Positions 1-10,473 are shown, numbered from the stretch's first letter. The stretch: 44,593 nucleotides of DNA from Cyclobacterium sp. (GCF_014762705.1 NZ_JABURL010000009.1:1-44593), one strand, 5' to 3'. Numbers and translations: made by a program. Notes: generated by a model from the sequence alone, not told the origin.

Positions 1-953
<953 letters not shown>

Positions 954-1042
954 CACCTTTGACACATTGCATTTTCCGCGAGACACTGTCATAGAAGAAC
1001 ACAAGAGATTAGCGGAAAGCCCAGGTGGCTCCGTAAAGACAT

Positions 1043-1150
1043 AGGCGGCCCGGCGCAGGGGACCCACCTCTTCCCATCCCGAACAGAGAAGTTAAGCCCT
1101 GCAGCGCCGATGGTACTGGGGTTACACCCGGGAGAGTAGGTCGCCGCCTC
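1043..1150 (+). rRNA. rrf: 5S ribosomal RNA
   Basis: Complete 5S gene of about 108 bases, roughly 90 bases after the 23S end. The conserved core CCCATCCCGAACAGAGAAG is visible at 1074-1092, and the terminal helix pairs AGGCGGC at the start with GCCGCCT at the end. The loop E/helix IV segment GGAGAGTAGG is also present. No tRNA lies in the 23S-5S spacer. Together with the terminator that follows, this is the end of an rrn operon. Confidence 0.96.
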
Positions 1151-1159
1151 ATTTATTCA

Positions 1160-1195
1160 AAAGCCCTTTGGTTAACGCCACAAGGGCTTTTTTTA
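1160..1195 (+). terminator. rrn operon terminator
   Basis: Rho-independent terminator: an 11-base stem, AAAGCCCTTTG at 1160-1170 pairing with CAAGGGCTTTT at 1181-1191, with a 10-base loop and a run of seven T. It sits 10 bases after the 5S gene and closes the rRNA transcript. Confidence 0.92.
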
Positions 1196-1215
1196 TGCCC
1201 GGAGCAAAAGAAATG

Positions 1216-1389
1216 TTCACCACAGATTACACGGATTAACACAGAGAAAATCAAAAGCAACCTCCCTTCTATGTTCTTCTATTCCTTATATGGTTCCCTT
1301 ATTTTTAGAACCATATAAGACATATAAGGAAATATAAGGTTTAGGCTACAAAAAAAAATCTGTGGTAATCTGGGTTTATCTGTGGTGAA
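1216..1389. repeat. Palindromic intergenic repeat, copy 1
   Basis: About 174-base element with imperfect inverted ends. It starts TTCACCACAGATTACACGG and ends with the near-complement of that, TTTATCTGTGGTGAA. Inside is a perfect 12-base inverted repeat, CTTATATGGTTC (1285-1296) and GAACCATATAAG (1308-1319), followed by ATATAAGGAAATATAAGG. CACAGATTA-type repeats are widespread in intergenic DNA of many bacteria. No protein can be read from it. Confidence 0.8.
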
Positions 1390-1396
1390 TCCTTTG

Positions 1397-1584
1397 TTCC
1401 CACCACGGATTAGAACAGAGAAAATCAAATACAAGCCCACTTCTATGTTCTTCTATTCCTTATATGGTTCTCCTTTTTTTTGAACCATATAAGTGATATA
1501 AGGAAATATAAGGTTTCATTGGAATCAGAAAATATTGTGGCAAATCCCACATGCCTACCACAGATCACGCAGATTGGCACAAAT
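1397..1584. repeat. Palindromic intergenic repeat, copy 2 plus partial third end
   Basis: A second, diverged copy of the preceding repeat in direct orientation. It has the same inner hairpin, CTTATATGGTTC at 1459-1470 and GAACCATATAAG at 1482-1493, with a different T-rich loop, and the same following ATATAAGGAAATATAAGG. Its right end is degenerate. It is followed at 1556-1584 by another forward CCACAGATCACGCAGATT end, as if a third copy had been truncated. Confidence 0.75.
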
Positions 1585-1605
1585 AGCTTTTAGGAAGGGA
1601 TCAAA

Positions 1606-1632
1606 TAAAAAAGCCTCCCTGGTAGGGGAGGC
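1606..1632 (-). terminator. Terminator after hsp20
   Basis: On the minus strand the stem GCCTCCC / GGGAGGC (1626-1632 with 1613-1619) has a 6-base loop and is followed by TTTTTTA. It lies about 30 bases beyond the hsp20 stop codon, so it terminates that gene. Confidence 0.85.
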
Positions 1633-1660
1633 ATTCAGACTAATTTTCGGGATTTTTAAT

Positions 1661-2116
1661 TTACCCTACAGTGATTTGCTTTACCTTGTTCTGGATTTGC
1701 TTTTTGGGTATGCTGACCAAAAGGATTCCGTCTTTGTACTGCGCATTGATGTTGTCAATGTCAGCCTTCTCTTCAGGTAGGAAAAAGGATCTTTGGAAGG
1801 ATTCATAATGAAATTCCCTTCTGGTTACCTGATCTTTTTCTTCCTGCTCTTCGGATTTCTTTTCTGAGGCGATCACCAGGTGCTCGTTTTCATAAGAGAT
1901 TTTAAAATCTTCTTTTTTCAGGCCAGGTACAGCCAGTTCCAGCAAGTAATTCTTTTCATTTTCTTTGATATTTACTGCCGGTACGCTGGCTTTGAAACGG
2001 CTCAGGGGCGCACCCAGGTCAAAAGCCGAAGGCATGTCGAATAACCTGTCAAACAAATTGTCAAATGCAGGGACTTGGGATTTTTTTCCGTTGTTTGCTA
2101 CTTTCATCAGTGTCAT
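1661..2116 (-). CDS. Small heat shock protein, Hsp20/alpha-crystallin family
   Basis: A 151-residue ATP-independent holdase chaperone that binds unfolding proteins in the cytoplasm. The alpha-crystallin domain covers roughly residues 40-140. Visible signatures are the early PAVNIKENEKNYLLELAVPG strand pair, the FKISYENEHLVI strand, and the L-V-S-I-P motif near the end. A C-terminal I-T-V can serve as the I-x-I tail that docks in the groove of a neighbouring subunit. The open frame extends 20 codons further upstream. I chose the start at 2116 because family members in this phylum begin MTL(V/M)K and the upstream residues look like leader DNA. It is monocistronic with its own terminator. The upstream gap to dctM should hold the promoter. 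Confidence 0.93.
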   Translation of the reverse strand: MTLMKVANNGKKSQVPAFDNLFDRLFDMPSAFDLGAPLSRFKASVPAVNIKENEKNYLLELAVPGLKKEDFKISYENEHLVIASEKKSEEQEEKDQVTRREFHYESFQRSFFLPEEKADIDNINAQYKDGILLVSIPKKQIQNKVKQITVG

Positions 2117-2291
2117 GGCTATAATAGTTTTTGGTTTATAATGCTTTTTCTTCTCCAAAATCAAATCAAATGCCAATGTTTATTTAGCTATAAACCACTG
2201 AAAATTAAGACAATAAGTCATGCGTGAACGCTTAAATAAGTCAAATTGTCTAATTTTATTTTGAAATAATGCCAAAATGTCTATGCAGTGA

Positions 2292-3566
2292 TCAGTCGTA
2301 AAATAGCCCTGGAAGCCAAAGGCTGATTGCCGGAATGTAAGTAAGCAGCATCAAAACTCCCAAACTGACCAATAAAAAGGGTAAACCTGCCTTGGCAATT
2401 TTTTCTATTGAAACCTGCCCTATACTGGAGGCAACAAACAGACAAACGCCCACGGGAGGTGTAGTAAGGCCTATCACCAAATTAAAAACCATGATAATGG
2501 CAAATTGTACAGGATCCACACCTACCTGAACGGCCACTCCCAGCAGCACTGGAAAAAGAATTAACAATGCTGCTATGGTTTCCATAAAGGCACCTATAAA
2601 AATCAGGAGTAAATTGATCAATAACAATAAGATCCATTTGTTTTCGGTGAGTTCGAGTAAGCTGTTGGCAATCAGGAGTGGTAATTCTTCCACCGTCATG
2701 ATCCAGGCAAAGAGGTTGGCAAAACCTACCAATACCATCAGGGCTGCAGTGGTTTTCGCCGATTGGAGCAAAATGGCTGGTATCATCTTTAATTTCAACT
2801 CCCTGTAAACCCAAAGACCGATGGCGATGGCATAAATGACCGCGACTATAGAAGCTTCAGTGGGAGTGAAAACCCCACCAATGATGCCAAAAAGAATTAC
2901 AAAAGTCATCATTATTGCCCAAAAGGCCTGAAAGAAACTCTTGAAAATAAATTTTATCGGTTTACGACTACTTTTGGGATATTTCTTTTTGACGGCGATC
3001 AAATAGGTAGTGATCATAAATCCTACGCCCAATAACAAACCTGGAATGATACCTGCAACGAATAGTTTACCAACGGATAAGCCTGTCAAAGTAGCCGCAA
3101 TGATCATGGGAAGGCTGGGAGGAATAACGGGTCCAATGGTGGAAGATGAGGCGGTTACGGCACAGGAAAAAGGGGCATCGTAGCCTTCTTTTTTCATAGC
3201 AGGGATCATTACTGAACCTATACTGGCAGTATCAGCAATGGCCGTACCCGAAATTCCCCCAAATAACATAGAGGCACCAACATTGGCCAGCCCCAGTCCT
3301 CCTCTGATATGTCCCAGGAGGGCATTACAAAAATTAATGATCCTTTGGGTAATTCCACTGGCATTCATCAGGTTGCCAGCCAGGATAAATCCGGGAATGG
3401 AGAGTAAAACAAACACATCAATGCCGGCATACATCTTTTGAGGTATGACCATTAATGGAATATCGCTAAAGATCAGGTAAGTGAAAGCGGAAATCCCCAA
3501 GGCAAAAGCTATAGGGAAACCCAGGATCAGTAAAATCAGGAACACCACAAAAAGCAAAACGGTCAT
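2292..3566 (-). CDS. dctM: TRAP transporter large permease subunit DctM
   Basis: A 424-residue membrane protein, the large (12-TM type) subunit of a tripartite ATP-independent periplasmic transporter. It drives uptake of a carboxylate-bearing solute with the sodium or proton gradient. Family signatures are GGISGTAIADTASIGSVMIP near residue 105-125, then SSSTIGPVIPPS, and a mirrored second half with GLTTPPVGVCLF near residue 365. It is the last gene of the operon: its start overlaps the dctQ stop by 4 bases, implying translational coupling. The substrate cannot be read from the sequence; C4-dicarboxylates, 2-oxo acids, sugar acids and sialic acid are all known TRAP substrates. Confidence 0.94.
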   Translation of the reverse strand: MTVLLFVVFLILLILGFPIAFALGISAFTYLIFSDIPLMVIPQKMYAGIDVFVLLSIPGFILAGNLMNASGITQRIINFCNALLGHIRGGLGLANVGASMLFGGISGTAIADTASIGSVMIPAMKKEGYDAPFSCAVTASSSTIGPVIPPSLPMIIAATLTGLSVGKLFVAGIIPGLLLGVGFMITTYLIAVKKKYPKSSRKPIKFIFKSFFQAFWAIMMTFVILFGIIGGVFTPTEASIVAVIYAIAIGLWVYRELKLKMIPAILLQSAKTTAALMVLVGFANLFAWIMTVEELPLLIANSLLELTENKWILLLLINLLLIFIGAFMETIAALLILFPVLLGVAVQVGVDPVQFAIIMVFNLVIGLTTPPVGVCLFVASSIGQVSIEKIAKAGLPFLLVSLGVLMLLTYIPAISLWLPGLFYD

Positions 3567-4024
3567 TTGAATTTTTTTAGTAGTTCAAAAATGCTGTACA
3601 GGCTGACAAATAAACCCATTATGGCCATTGATCCATACATGATAGCCATATTGAGGTTCAGGGAAGGTGATTTTTGCAAAGTAACGATATCCATCAGAGG
3701 AAGACTGAAAATAAATTGGGTAAGCATCAGGCAAATGACCAAAACCAAGATGCAGGCTTCCATTTTTGATTTTGCTTTTGGGGAAAGCCGGTCCAGAAAG
3801 GTGTTCACACTGACATATCCCTTGTCTTTTACGGCCAATGCTGCTCCGATACTCACCAGGTAAATAAAACAAAATCTGGCCAATTCTTCAGTCCAGTTTG
3901 GTGACCAGGGCAGGGCATACCTGGCAATGATCTGCAGTACAACAACTGCGATCATCAATACGAAACTCAGATTCAAAAAGAATCCCAGAATTTTATCCAA
4001 AACGGGAAAGTAAGTTTTGATCAT
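3563..4024 (-). CDS. dctQ: TRAP transporter small permease subunit DctQ
   Basis: A 153-residue membrane protein with four hydrophobic segments, the small subunit that binds DctM. The typical PNWTEELARFCFIYLVSIGA stretch (residues about 37-56) is visible. It matches the W-x-E-E-x-x-R/F pattern of the family, followed by an AAL.VKDKGYVSV segment. It lies between dctP and dctM with 4-base overlaps on both sides, so the three genes are one transcript. Confidence 0.93.
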   Translation of the reverse strand: MIKTYFPVLDKILGFFLNLSFVLMIAVVVLQIIARYALPWSPNWTEELARFCFIYLVSIGAALAVKDKGYVSVNTFLDRLSPKAKSKMEACILVLVICLMLTQFIFSLPLMDIVTLQKSPSLNLNMAIMYGSMAIMGLFVSLYSIFELLKKFK

Positions 4025-5025
4025 TGTACCTGCTGGATTCTGTTTAACAAATCGATCTGATCGGCATCAAAAGCTTCCATAACGGCCTTGTTGGAGGCCT
4101 TCCGGAACGCCTCTTTGTCCACTTCAATGAATTCCATGCCCTGGTCCAAAAGAAATTGGTAATCTTTCTTTTCCTGTATAAGAAACAATTCATGCTCATA
4201 TTCCTGCATCACTGCAGCAGCTTCATCGATGACTTGCTGAAGGTCAGGGGGCAACATTTCATACTTTTTATTGCTCATGACCACATAGGCCCAGCTTTTC
4301 ACATGTTCGGTCAGCATGCAATATTGCTGGACTTCGTACAACCCCGCATCCTTGATCAGGGCGAATGGGTTTTCCTGACCATGTATGGTAGATTGTTGCA
4401 ATGCCGTAAAGACCTCTGAAAAGGCCATGGGGGTAGGCTTGGCACCTAAAGCGCTCCAGGTATCCACGTAAAGGGAGACGGCCGGTACCCGCAGTATCAT
4501 GCCCTGCAGTTCATCCGGATGCCTGATGGGCCTGTTTGCCGTAAGATTTCTGGCACCTCTTTCAAACCAGGCGATGGGCCTGAAGCCTGCAATGTCCAGT
4601 ATATGTTGCTCGATTTCTTTTCCCAATGGCCCTCCGGCTACCTTTTTCAGGTGATCGGAATCGCGGATGGCGAAGGGGGTGGCACACAATATGGATTTGG
4701 GCAGGCTCCAGCTTTGCAGGGATTCACCCGTAATCATGATGTCGGCACTACCTACAAGGAGTCCGGTAAGGACATCCATTTCTTTCCCCAGTTGTTCATT
4801 GGGATAGACTTTTACTTCCAGCCGGCCATTGGATCTTTTTTTAACTTCCTCGGCAAACTTCAGACTTGCCTGGTGCCAGCCATGTTGGCTGTTGGCCAGG
4901 TGACCAAACCTGAGTACATATTCGGGTTGATTTTCACTTGCCTCTTTACACCCCGTGAGTAATAAGACGAGGCAAAATATAAATACAGTCAGATCAGAAT
5001 TTGGGTGCATTGTTTTTGACATCAA
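4021..5025 (-). CDS. dctP: TRAP transporter substrate-binding lipoprotein DctP
   Basis: A 334-residue periplasmic solute receptor of the DctP family, first gene of the dctPQM operon. The N-terminus is a lipoprotein signal with lipobox LLTGC (Cys about residue 26). The mature protein should therefore be membrane-anchored, unlike the soluble receptors of many Proteobacteria. Family signatures are LRFGHLANSQHG at the mature N-terminus, LQGMILRVPAV with the Arg that clamps the ligand carboxylate, and GQENPFALI. Three Met codons lie in the first six residues; the first is used here, and MHP at 5010 is also possible. No two-component regulator lies beside it. The ligand is unknown but almost surely a carboxylate. 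Confidence 0.93.
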   Translation of the reverse strand: MMSKTMHPNSDLTVFIFCLVLLLTGCKEASENQPEYVLRFGHLANSQHGWHQASLKFAEEVKKRSNGRLEVKVYPNEQLGKEMDVLTGLLVGSADIMITGESLQSWSLPKSILCATPFAIRDSDHLKKVAGGPLGKEIEQHILDIAGFRPIAWFERGARNLTANRPIRHPDELQGMILRVPAVSLYVDTWSALGAKPTPMAFSEVFTALQQSTIHGQENPFALIKDAGLYEVQQYCMLTEHVKSWAYVVMSNKKYEMLPPDLQQVIDEAAAVMQEYEHELFLIQEKKDYQFLLDQGMEFIEVDKEAFRKASNKAVMEAFDADQIDLLNRIQQVQ

Positions 5026-5100
5026 AACAATTGGTATGGGTTATTGCTTTTCAAATTGAATTCAAAGTACAAAAAAATATTTGTCACAGCCCCTTATTTT

Positions 5101-8100
5101 TTAAAATTTGGCTCCCACCACCACGGTTTTTTTGACTTGTATTACCTCCCCGTCCGGGTGGAACAATTCACCGGAAACAATATAATAGCCCGCATTGACT
5201 TTTTCTCCTCTTTCATTGGTACCATCCCAGGTATAAAATCCATTGCTTCCCCAAATTTCATTTTGGCACAATTCCCTGATGGGTATACCGGTAGGTGAAA
5301 AGATCCTTAAAGTGGCCTGGTAGCCGGGCCTGTCCATTTTGTAGGAGATGGTAGTAAAAGGCTGCTCTCCGGCGGCCAGAGGTACAAATACCTCGGGGGA
5401 GATGTGTATGCCCAAATCATGAGAAGGGCTGTCATACACCTGTGAGTTTTTGAATCCAGGACTGGCATAGCCCACATGTGCTGCCGCCGAATGCCAGTTT
5501 TCTGGCTCATTGGCAGGAGAAAGAACCGAAAATCTTTCCAGCGAGATCCCTTTTACATCCCTCAAAAATCCATGATGCATGTCTTCATTGTAATCCAGTT
5601 TTTCTTCCCATTGCTCCTCCGGGTCCAATAGTATCACAGTTCCGGATCGAATGGGATAGCTTGGCAAGGCCATTTCAAGAAAACTTTCCTTTACACCCTT
5701 TGGATATTGCGCTGCCAGCTTTTCCACATCCGTAGTGAGTACCAGGTAGCTAAATGGATCAATGATCAAGTCATCCCCGGAAATAACCCTCCTGTTTGCC
5801 AGCTCTCCTGATTCTTCATTGGCCAATTTCCAGTTTTTCAGGTTCAATAATTTGGATGAATGGTTATAAATTTCTACAAACTTGGGGGCGCCTGTGGCAG
5901 GGTTGAAAAGGATTTCATTCAAAACCAGATTTCCCTCTTCCGCCTCAGCCGGTATTTTGATCCAGGCCAGGTTTGCCTCCGGGGAAATGGCATTCCCCAC
6001 ACAGTCCCGCCAAGTATTAACCTGTAACTGATAAGCCTGGTTTTCCATCAGAGGCATTTCCAGCAGGATGATCCACTGAAAGCGGTCAAGGGAATCAGGA
6101 TAGGAGTCTTTGACATCAATTTGAGGAGAAAGTTGAAATTCACTGCTGGCGTTATGGGGTCCTACGGGTTTAGAAAACCGCAATAGAAGCTGATCCACCC
6201 CCTTGGGCATGGCTGACAGAAGTCGAGGGGGCCTGCGGTCAGGACTATCGTCAAATGCCGTATTGATGGCTCCGGGTGTGCCTCTTTGTGGGCTGATAGA
6301 TGGAGCATAATTCTCTTGAGATTCGCAGGGATAAACTGGATTGATTACCTCCAGGCTAAAGCCATTATTGGCTATTTCTCCTCCCAGCGGCATGGAAGGA
6401 TTGTAGATCAATCTGTCAACCAGGTCCCCATGGGTATTGTAGAGGGAAATTTCATCTCCCCCATTGAGCAGGGTAGGCCAGTGCTTTAATCCCAGTACCT
6501 GAGCAAATGGATCAAAGGCTTTCTTATCCGCTTCGGGGCATAGGATAAGGAAGCCTCCCGGTGCAACCGTTGCCCTGGGTAGACTACTTTCATTTCTTGA
6601 ATTGGCGATTTTCATCCCCCCCAGATGAAATAATTTGTCCGTTGGATTGTAGATTTCAATATATTCCGTGTTCGGTAAGGGGCTGCCAGGCCGGGGAGCG
6701 GGCATGATTTCATTGATAACCAATTCTTTAAATTGGGGAATTTCGGGAGGAAGGTAGGAAAAAGTCAGTGACTGTCTCTTTATGGCATGCCCATCCATAT
6801 CTTCCAATTCCCGGATTTCCAGGGTGATTACCTGCCCGGCTTCCCATCCATTTTCAAAGGTCAGTAATATCTCTTTGCCATTATTTTCCAAAGATATGGA
6901 GGATGGTGAAATACCTTCAATGGAATAAAAATCCGGTACTACGGCCAATATTGGGTTTAGAACCTGATCGAAATACAAAAGCAGGCGGTTTTCAGGTAAG
7001 GGCTCTACTTCCAATAATTCCGGAGGCAATGGATCCCACTCCACGGTCCTGAGACTTCCAGGCATACGGCTTCCATCTTCTCCCAGTCGGGGAGGGATTT
7101 TTAAAGTCCACAGGCTTCTCTCGGGCAGGGGTGCATCAATGATCAATTGAATATGATTGCCCCGGCTTTTGCTGAGCAGTGGTGTAATGCTCCGCTCGTC
7201 TTCCAGAAAACTGAACGTCCCCTCCCAGGGATTAATCGTATCGAGAGGTTCCAGCAGGTTGATTTGGACCAACTGGGAATTTTGGACCCAAAGCTCGTAG
7301 ATCCCGTCGGCATAATGTAAGCTTCCCTGATAGGGAAGACCCTCTTTCCCGCTTTTGGATTTTACAGCATGGATGGAAATGAAAACGCTGTCCTCCAGTG
7401 TCAATTGTTCCCGCAATTCCACCTTTACCTGAAATCCGTTTTCCATGAGCAGGGCACTTTTTGCCGGGGAAAAATTAATCTGGTAATTTTCGGGAAAAAC
7501 CAGGGAAGCCGGATCAGGGAAATCAGTAAAAGTTACCATAAGATGCTGCTCATCCCAAATTTCCACAGCCCCAGGGCGCAAAAGGCTGTTGTCCAAAATA
7601 ATGTCGATGTTCGAAGCCAATTCTCCTGTTTTGGCCCATACCACCGGAATCGCTACCTGAATTTCATCCTCCACCAGGGGTTTTTCTGAAGCGAGGGTCA
7701 GGCTCAAACCATCTTCCGATAGGACTATATTTTCGGCCTGTAAGCCATTTACCAATACCTGATCCGGTAAGACAATGGCCTTGTTCCATACCATTTCAAG
7801 CGCAAAGGGTGACAATAAAAATGCCGTATCAATCACCGGTGGAAGGGTGTCCCAGGTAAAATCCCGGTTGATGCTTCGGGTCATTTCCTTGCCATAAAGG
7901 TCTTTCAACTGATTCATGCTGATCCGGTAAGCTTTACCCGGAACCCAGGAAGAGGCGAATTCAAGCTTTACCTGATTGGTGCCGGACATGACCAATGATT
8001 GGGGAAAGCCTATCCCTTCATTTACTTCATAGTGCTGGGCTATCAGTGCCCATTTGGGATCCAGTGCTTTGTTAAAAGTCAACAAAAGGCTATTAGCAGC

Positions 8101-10371
8101 TGGAATGGTCAATTCACTGAGGTTGATATTTCGGGTATCCCAAAAAAACGCCTTGTTCAGGGTAAACCGGTTTACCCCCTCCGGGTCCCTGATACCACTT
8201 ACCTCCAGAATTAGGTTTTGATCCTGGGGAAATTCCCTGTCAAAAACCAGCAAATAGCTATTTTCTTCATCTCCCACAGGTAAAATCCGCCGTGGCTGCC
8301 AGGCCTCAGTACCAAGCTTGTAATTCTCCGGAATTAAAATGGTTTTTTGGTCAAGGGGGATTTTATAAATAACCTTAAGGATATTTGGAGATGAATAAAA
8401 AATACTATCCAATACATCTTCCCAGTAAAAAGAAATGGGCTTATCAAGCAAATAGTTGCCATAACGGTCGGGTATGCTGTCTGCAATCAATTCGTAACTG
8501 CTGCCCATTTGAAGTGGACTGTCCAATTCCAGCCTGATTTTATGGGGAGCACTTTCATCAATATGAGCAGCAGTGATTGCGGAAGCATCCTCCCGGAACC
8601 GAAAATTTCCCGGCATCGATGCTTGTTGCAGGTCAAGCGCTTCATCAAAAACCAACAAAAGCACTTTCCCGCTTATTCCCCAAATTTCTTCTATTTTGGG
8701 AGGAGAGGTATCATACAGAAAAGAAATGGAATTGGTAGCCAGGGAAACGCCAAAGCAATCAGTCAACTGGGTTATTTCCAGGGTATAGGTTTGGTCGGAT
8801 TCCATGGTCGTGGCCAACTTCAGGACCATGGATTGATCCGAATAATCCAAAACAAGCAGCTCTTCGCCTGAAAGGGAAAAATAAGGCAGGGATTCCAGTA
8901 CAGGGGGCAAAGGTTTGGAAAAGGAAAGGAGGATTTGATCTGGGGATAAAGGGCTTACTTTTGTTATTTCAAAAGGCCGGTTATCTAAAGCTTCACTGAA
9001 AACCGCATTTTTTTGTCCTGGTGTTCCTCCCTGGTCCGAGTCGGAAGCTTTCCAGTTAAAGGAATCGCTGCAGGTCTGGAAGGGATTGATTCTTTCCATT
9101 GCCCAACCTCCTCTGGATTTTTCTTCGTTCTGATAAAATGCCAGATCGTAGACAAGGCTGTCTACCAAATTATCAAAGCCATCCCTGAGCATGAGCGCAG
9201 CCGAATTGTTGGCCAGGTTGGGAAAAGCATCGACAGCCGCCACCGGGCCAAAAGGTGCAAACTGGGGTTTATTGGAATTGACGGAAAGAATGAGATACGA
9301 TTTTGGTTCCATCAGGACCTCCTCCACAAGTCCTCCATTGAGTGTAAAATCTTTGAGTAAAACAGGTTTCTCGCTGCGGTTAAACAGCTCTATATACTCA
9401 GCATTGGTCTGGGCAGGCAGTACCGGATCCGGAGGAAGAAGTCCTTTGGGGTTGGGATCAGGCATGATTTCATTGATGATCAGGGTACCTGCGGGGCTGG
9501 CTGTGTGCAGGTCAAAAGAATGTTCCCAATCCTCATGTGTACTTCCTTCCTCTAAACCGGTGATCTGTTCAAACTTCAGGGTATAGCTGTTGGTGTGCAG
9601 GTAGTCCTCAAACTCCAATAGAATTTTTGACGAATCGATGCGCGTTGCATTTTTGGCATTACCATAGTCATTGTCCAGACTGACGCCCTCCCTGGGCAAT
9701 TCAATGGGCTGGTTAAAATGCAGCAGCAAGGAATTGGGTCCGCCGCTTTCCACTTGATTGATGGCCAGGGTTTTCGTTTGATCCTGTCGCCCCCCTATGC
9801 TGAAATCATCCAGAAATAAACGGGCAGCTGAGCCGTTTCCCGAACCATAGACCGCTTCCAATAGTAGGGTTACCTGTTTTAAATCCTGAAAGGCTACAGG
9901 AATTTCCTGGCTGAATAGGGCATAGGGAGTATCCGAATTGGGAAAGGTGTTGTCATCCGCAATCTGGATCCTTTCACCAAAGCCCTGCTCCGGGTCTATT
10001 GACAGGGAAAGATAGAGCAGTACCGGCCTGTTGCCCGACCCGTTTTTGCTGGTTTTGGCATAAAAGGAAATTATAGGGTTTTGTAACCCTTCAGTCGATG
10101 TTTTTATGTAAATTTGCGCATTGAAACTACCGATGGTTTGAATACCCAGCGCATTGGACTGGTTCAGTCCTTCGCCGGCAGCCTGAAAAACCCTGGCAGT
10201 ACCTGTGCTCAGCTCATTGGCTGACCAAGCAGGCAGAAATTCTTCAGGATGGTTGATGGTGGTAAATTTGCTTTCAAAATCCTGAACCTCAAAAGTTTCG
10301 GTTTTAGGCAGCTGCACAAAACCTAGTATGGAAAAAGCAATGAAACTCCATACGGAAATGATGGCTTTCAC
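5101..10371 (-). CDS. Giant surface protein with three lamin-tail domains and Ig-like repeats
   Basis: About 1756 residues. Counting from an upstream ATG at 10461, the first 30 residues look untranslated. The GTG at 10371 opens directly into a signal peptide (KAIISVWSFIAFSILGF), so I prefer it. Approximate domains in upstream-ATG numbering: an all-beta N-terminal carbohydrate-binding-like domain (55-225); lamin-tail domains at 324-487, 1242-1404 and 1507-1670, each starting with (V/I)(I/L)NEI(M/L) and ending with PG-x-x-N; and a C-terminal FlgD-like Ig domain (1675-1786, NAGYYIVSGEL). Between the first two lamin-tail domains, and after the second, lie about ten SbsA/Big_5-like repeats of 80-95 residues. 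Each contains a strand of the type LLLxFxxPL. It probably works outside the outer membrane in adhesion or gliding. The C-terminus may act as a type IX secretion signal but lacks a textbook motif. Confidence 0.85.
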   Translation of the reverse strand: MKAIISVWSFIAFSILGFVQLPKTETFEVQDFESKFTTINHPEEFLPAWSANELSTGTARVFQAAGEGLNQSNALGIQTIGSFNAQIYIKTSTEGLQNPIISFYAKTSKNGSGNRPVLLYLSLSIDPEQGFGERIQIADDNTFPNSDTPYALFSQEIPVAFQDLKQVTLLLEAVYGSGNGSAARLFLDDFSIGGRQDQTKTLAINQVESGGPNSLLLHFNQPIELPREGVSLDNDYGNAKNATRIDSSKILLEFEDYLHTNSYTLKFEQITGLEEGSTHEDWEHSFDLHTASPAGTLIINEIMPDPNPKGLLPPDPVLPAQTNAEYIELFNRSEKPVLLKDFTLNGGLVEEVLMEPKSYLILSVNSNKPQFAPFGPVAAVDAFPNLANNSAALMLRDGFDNLVDSLVYDLAFYQNEEKSRGGWAMERINPFQTCSDSFNWKASDSDQGGTPGQKNAVFSEALDNRPFEITKVSPLSPDQILLSFSKPLPPVLESLPYFSLSGEELLVLDYSDQSMVLKLATTMESDQTYTLEITQLTDCFGVSLATNSISFLYDTSPPKIEEIWGISGKVLLLVFDEALDLQQASMPGNFRFREDASAITAAHIDESAPHKIRLELDSPLQMGSSYELIADSIPDRYGNYLLDKPISFYWEDVLDSIFYSSPNILKVIYKIPLDQKTILIPENYKLGTEAWQPRRILPVGDEENSYLLVFDREFPQDQNLILEVSGIRDPEGVNRFTLNKAFFWDTRNINLSELTIPAANSLLLTFNKALDPKWALIAQHYEVNEGIGFPQSLVMSGTNQVKLEFASSWVPGKAYRISMNQLKDLYGKEMTRSINRDFTWDTLPPVIDTAFLLSPFALEMVWNKAIVLPDQVLVNGLQAENIVLSEDGLSLTLASEKPLVEDEIQVAIPVVWAKTGELASNIDIILDNSLLRPGAVEIWDEQHLMVTFTDFPDPASLVFPENYQINFSPAKSALLMENGFQVKVELREQLTLEDSVFISIHAVKSKSGKEGLPYQGSLHYADGIYELWVQNSQLVQINLLEPLDTINPWEGTFSFLEDERSITPLLSKSRGNHIQLIIDAPLPERSLWTLKIPPRLGEDGSRMPGSLRTVEWDPLPPELLEVEPLPENRLLLYFDQVLNPILAVVPDFYSIEGISPSSISLENNGKEILLTFENGWEAGQVITLEIRELEDMDGHAIKRQSLTFSYLPPEIPQFKELVINEIMPAPRPGSPLPNTEYIEIYNPTDKLFHLGGMKIANSRNESSLPRATVAPGGFLILCPEADKKAFDPFAQVLGLKHWPTLLNGGDEISLYNTHGDLVDRLIYNPSMPLGGEIANNGFSLEVINPVYPCESQENYAPSISPQRGTPGAINTAFDDSPDRRPPRLLSAMPKGVDQLLLRFSKPVGPHNASSEFQLSPQIDVKDSYPDSLDRFQWIILLEMPLMENQAYQLQVNTWRDCVGNAISPEANLAWIKIPAEAEEGNLVLNEILFNPATGAPKFVEIYNHSSKLLNLKNWKLANEESGELANRRVISGDDLIIDPFSYLVLTTDVEKLAAQYPKGVKESFLEMALPSYPIRSGTVILLDPEEQWEEKLDYNEDMHHGFLRDVKGISLERFSVLSPANEPENWHSAAAHVGYASPGFKNSQVYDSPSHDLGIHISPEVFVPLAAGEQPFTTISYKMDRPGYQATLRIFSPTGIPIRELCQNEIWGSNGFYTWDGTNERGEKVNAGYYIVSGELFHPDGEVIQVKKTVVVGAKF

Positions 10372-10473
10372 AGAATGAATATAACTAAAAGTATATAAAA
10401 TAAGTATTCGTAAATAAAAAATGTTTTTCTGATCACAAAGCAGGAAAACAAAACCGGTCAAAATTTAATCAAC

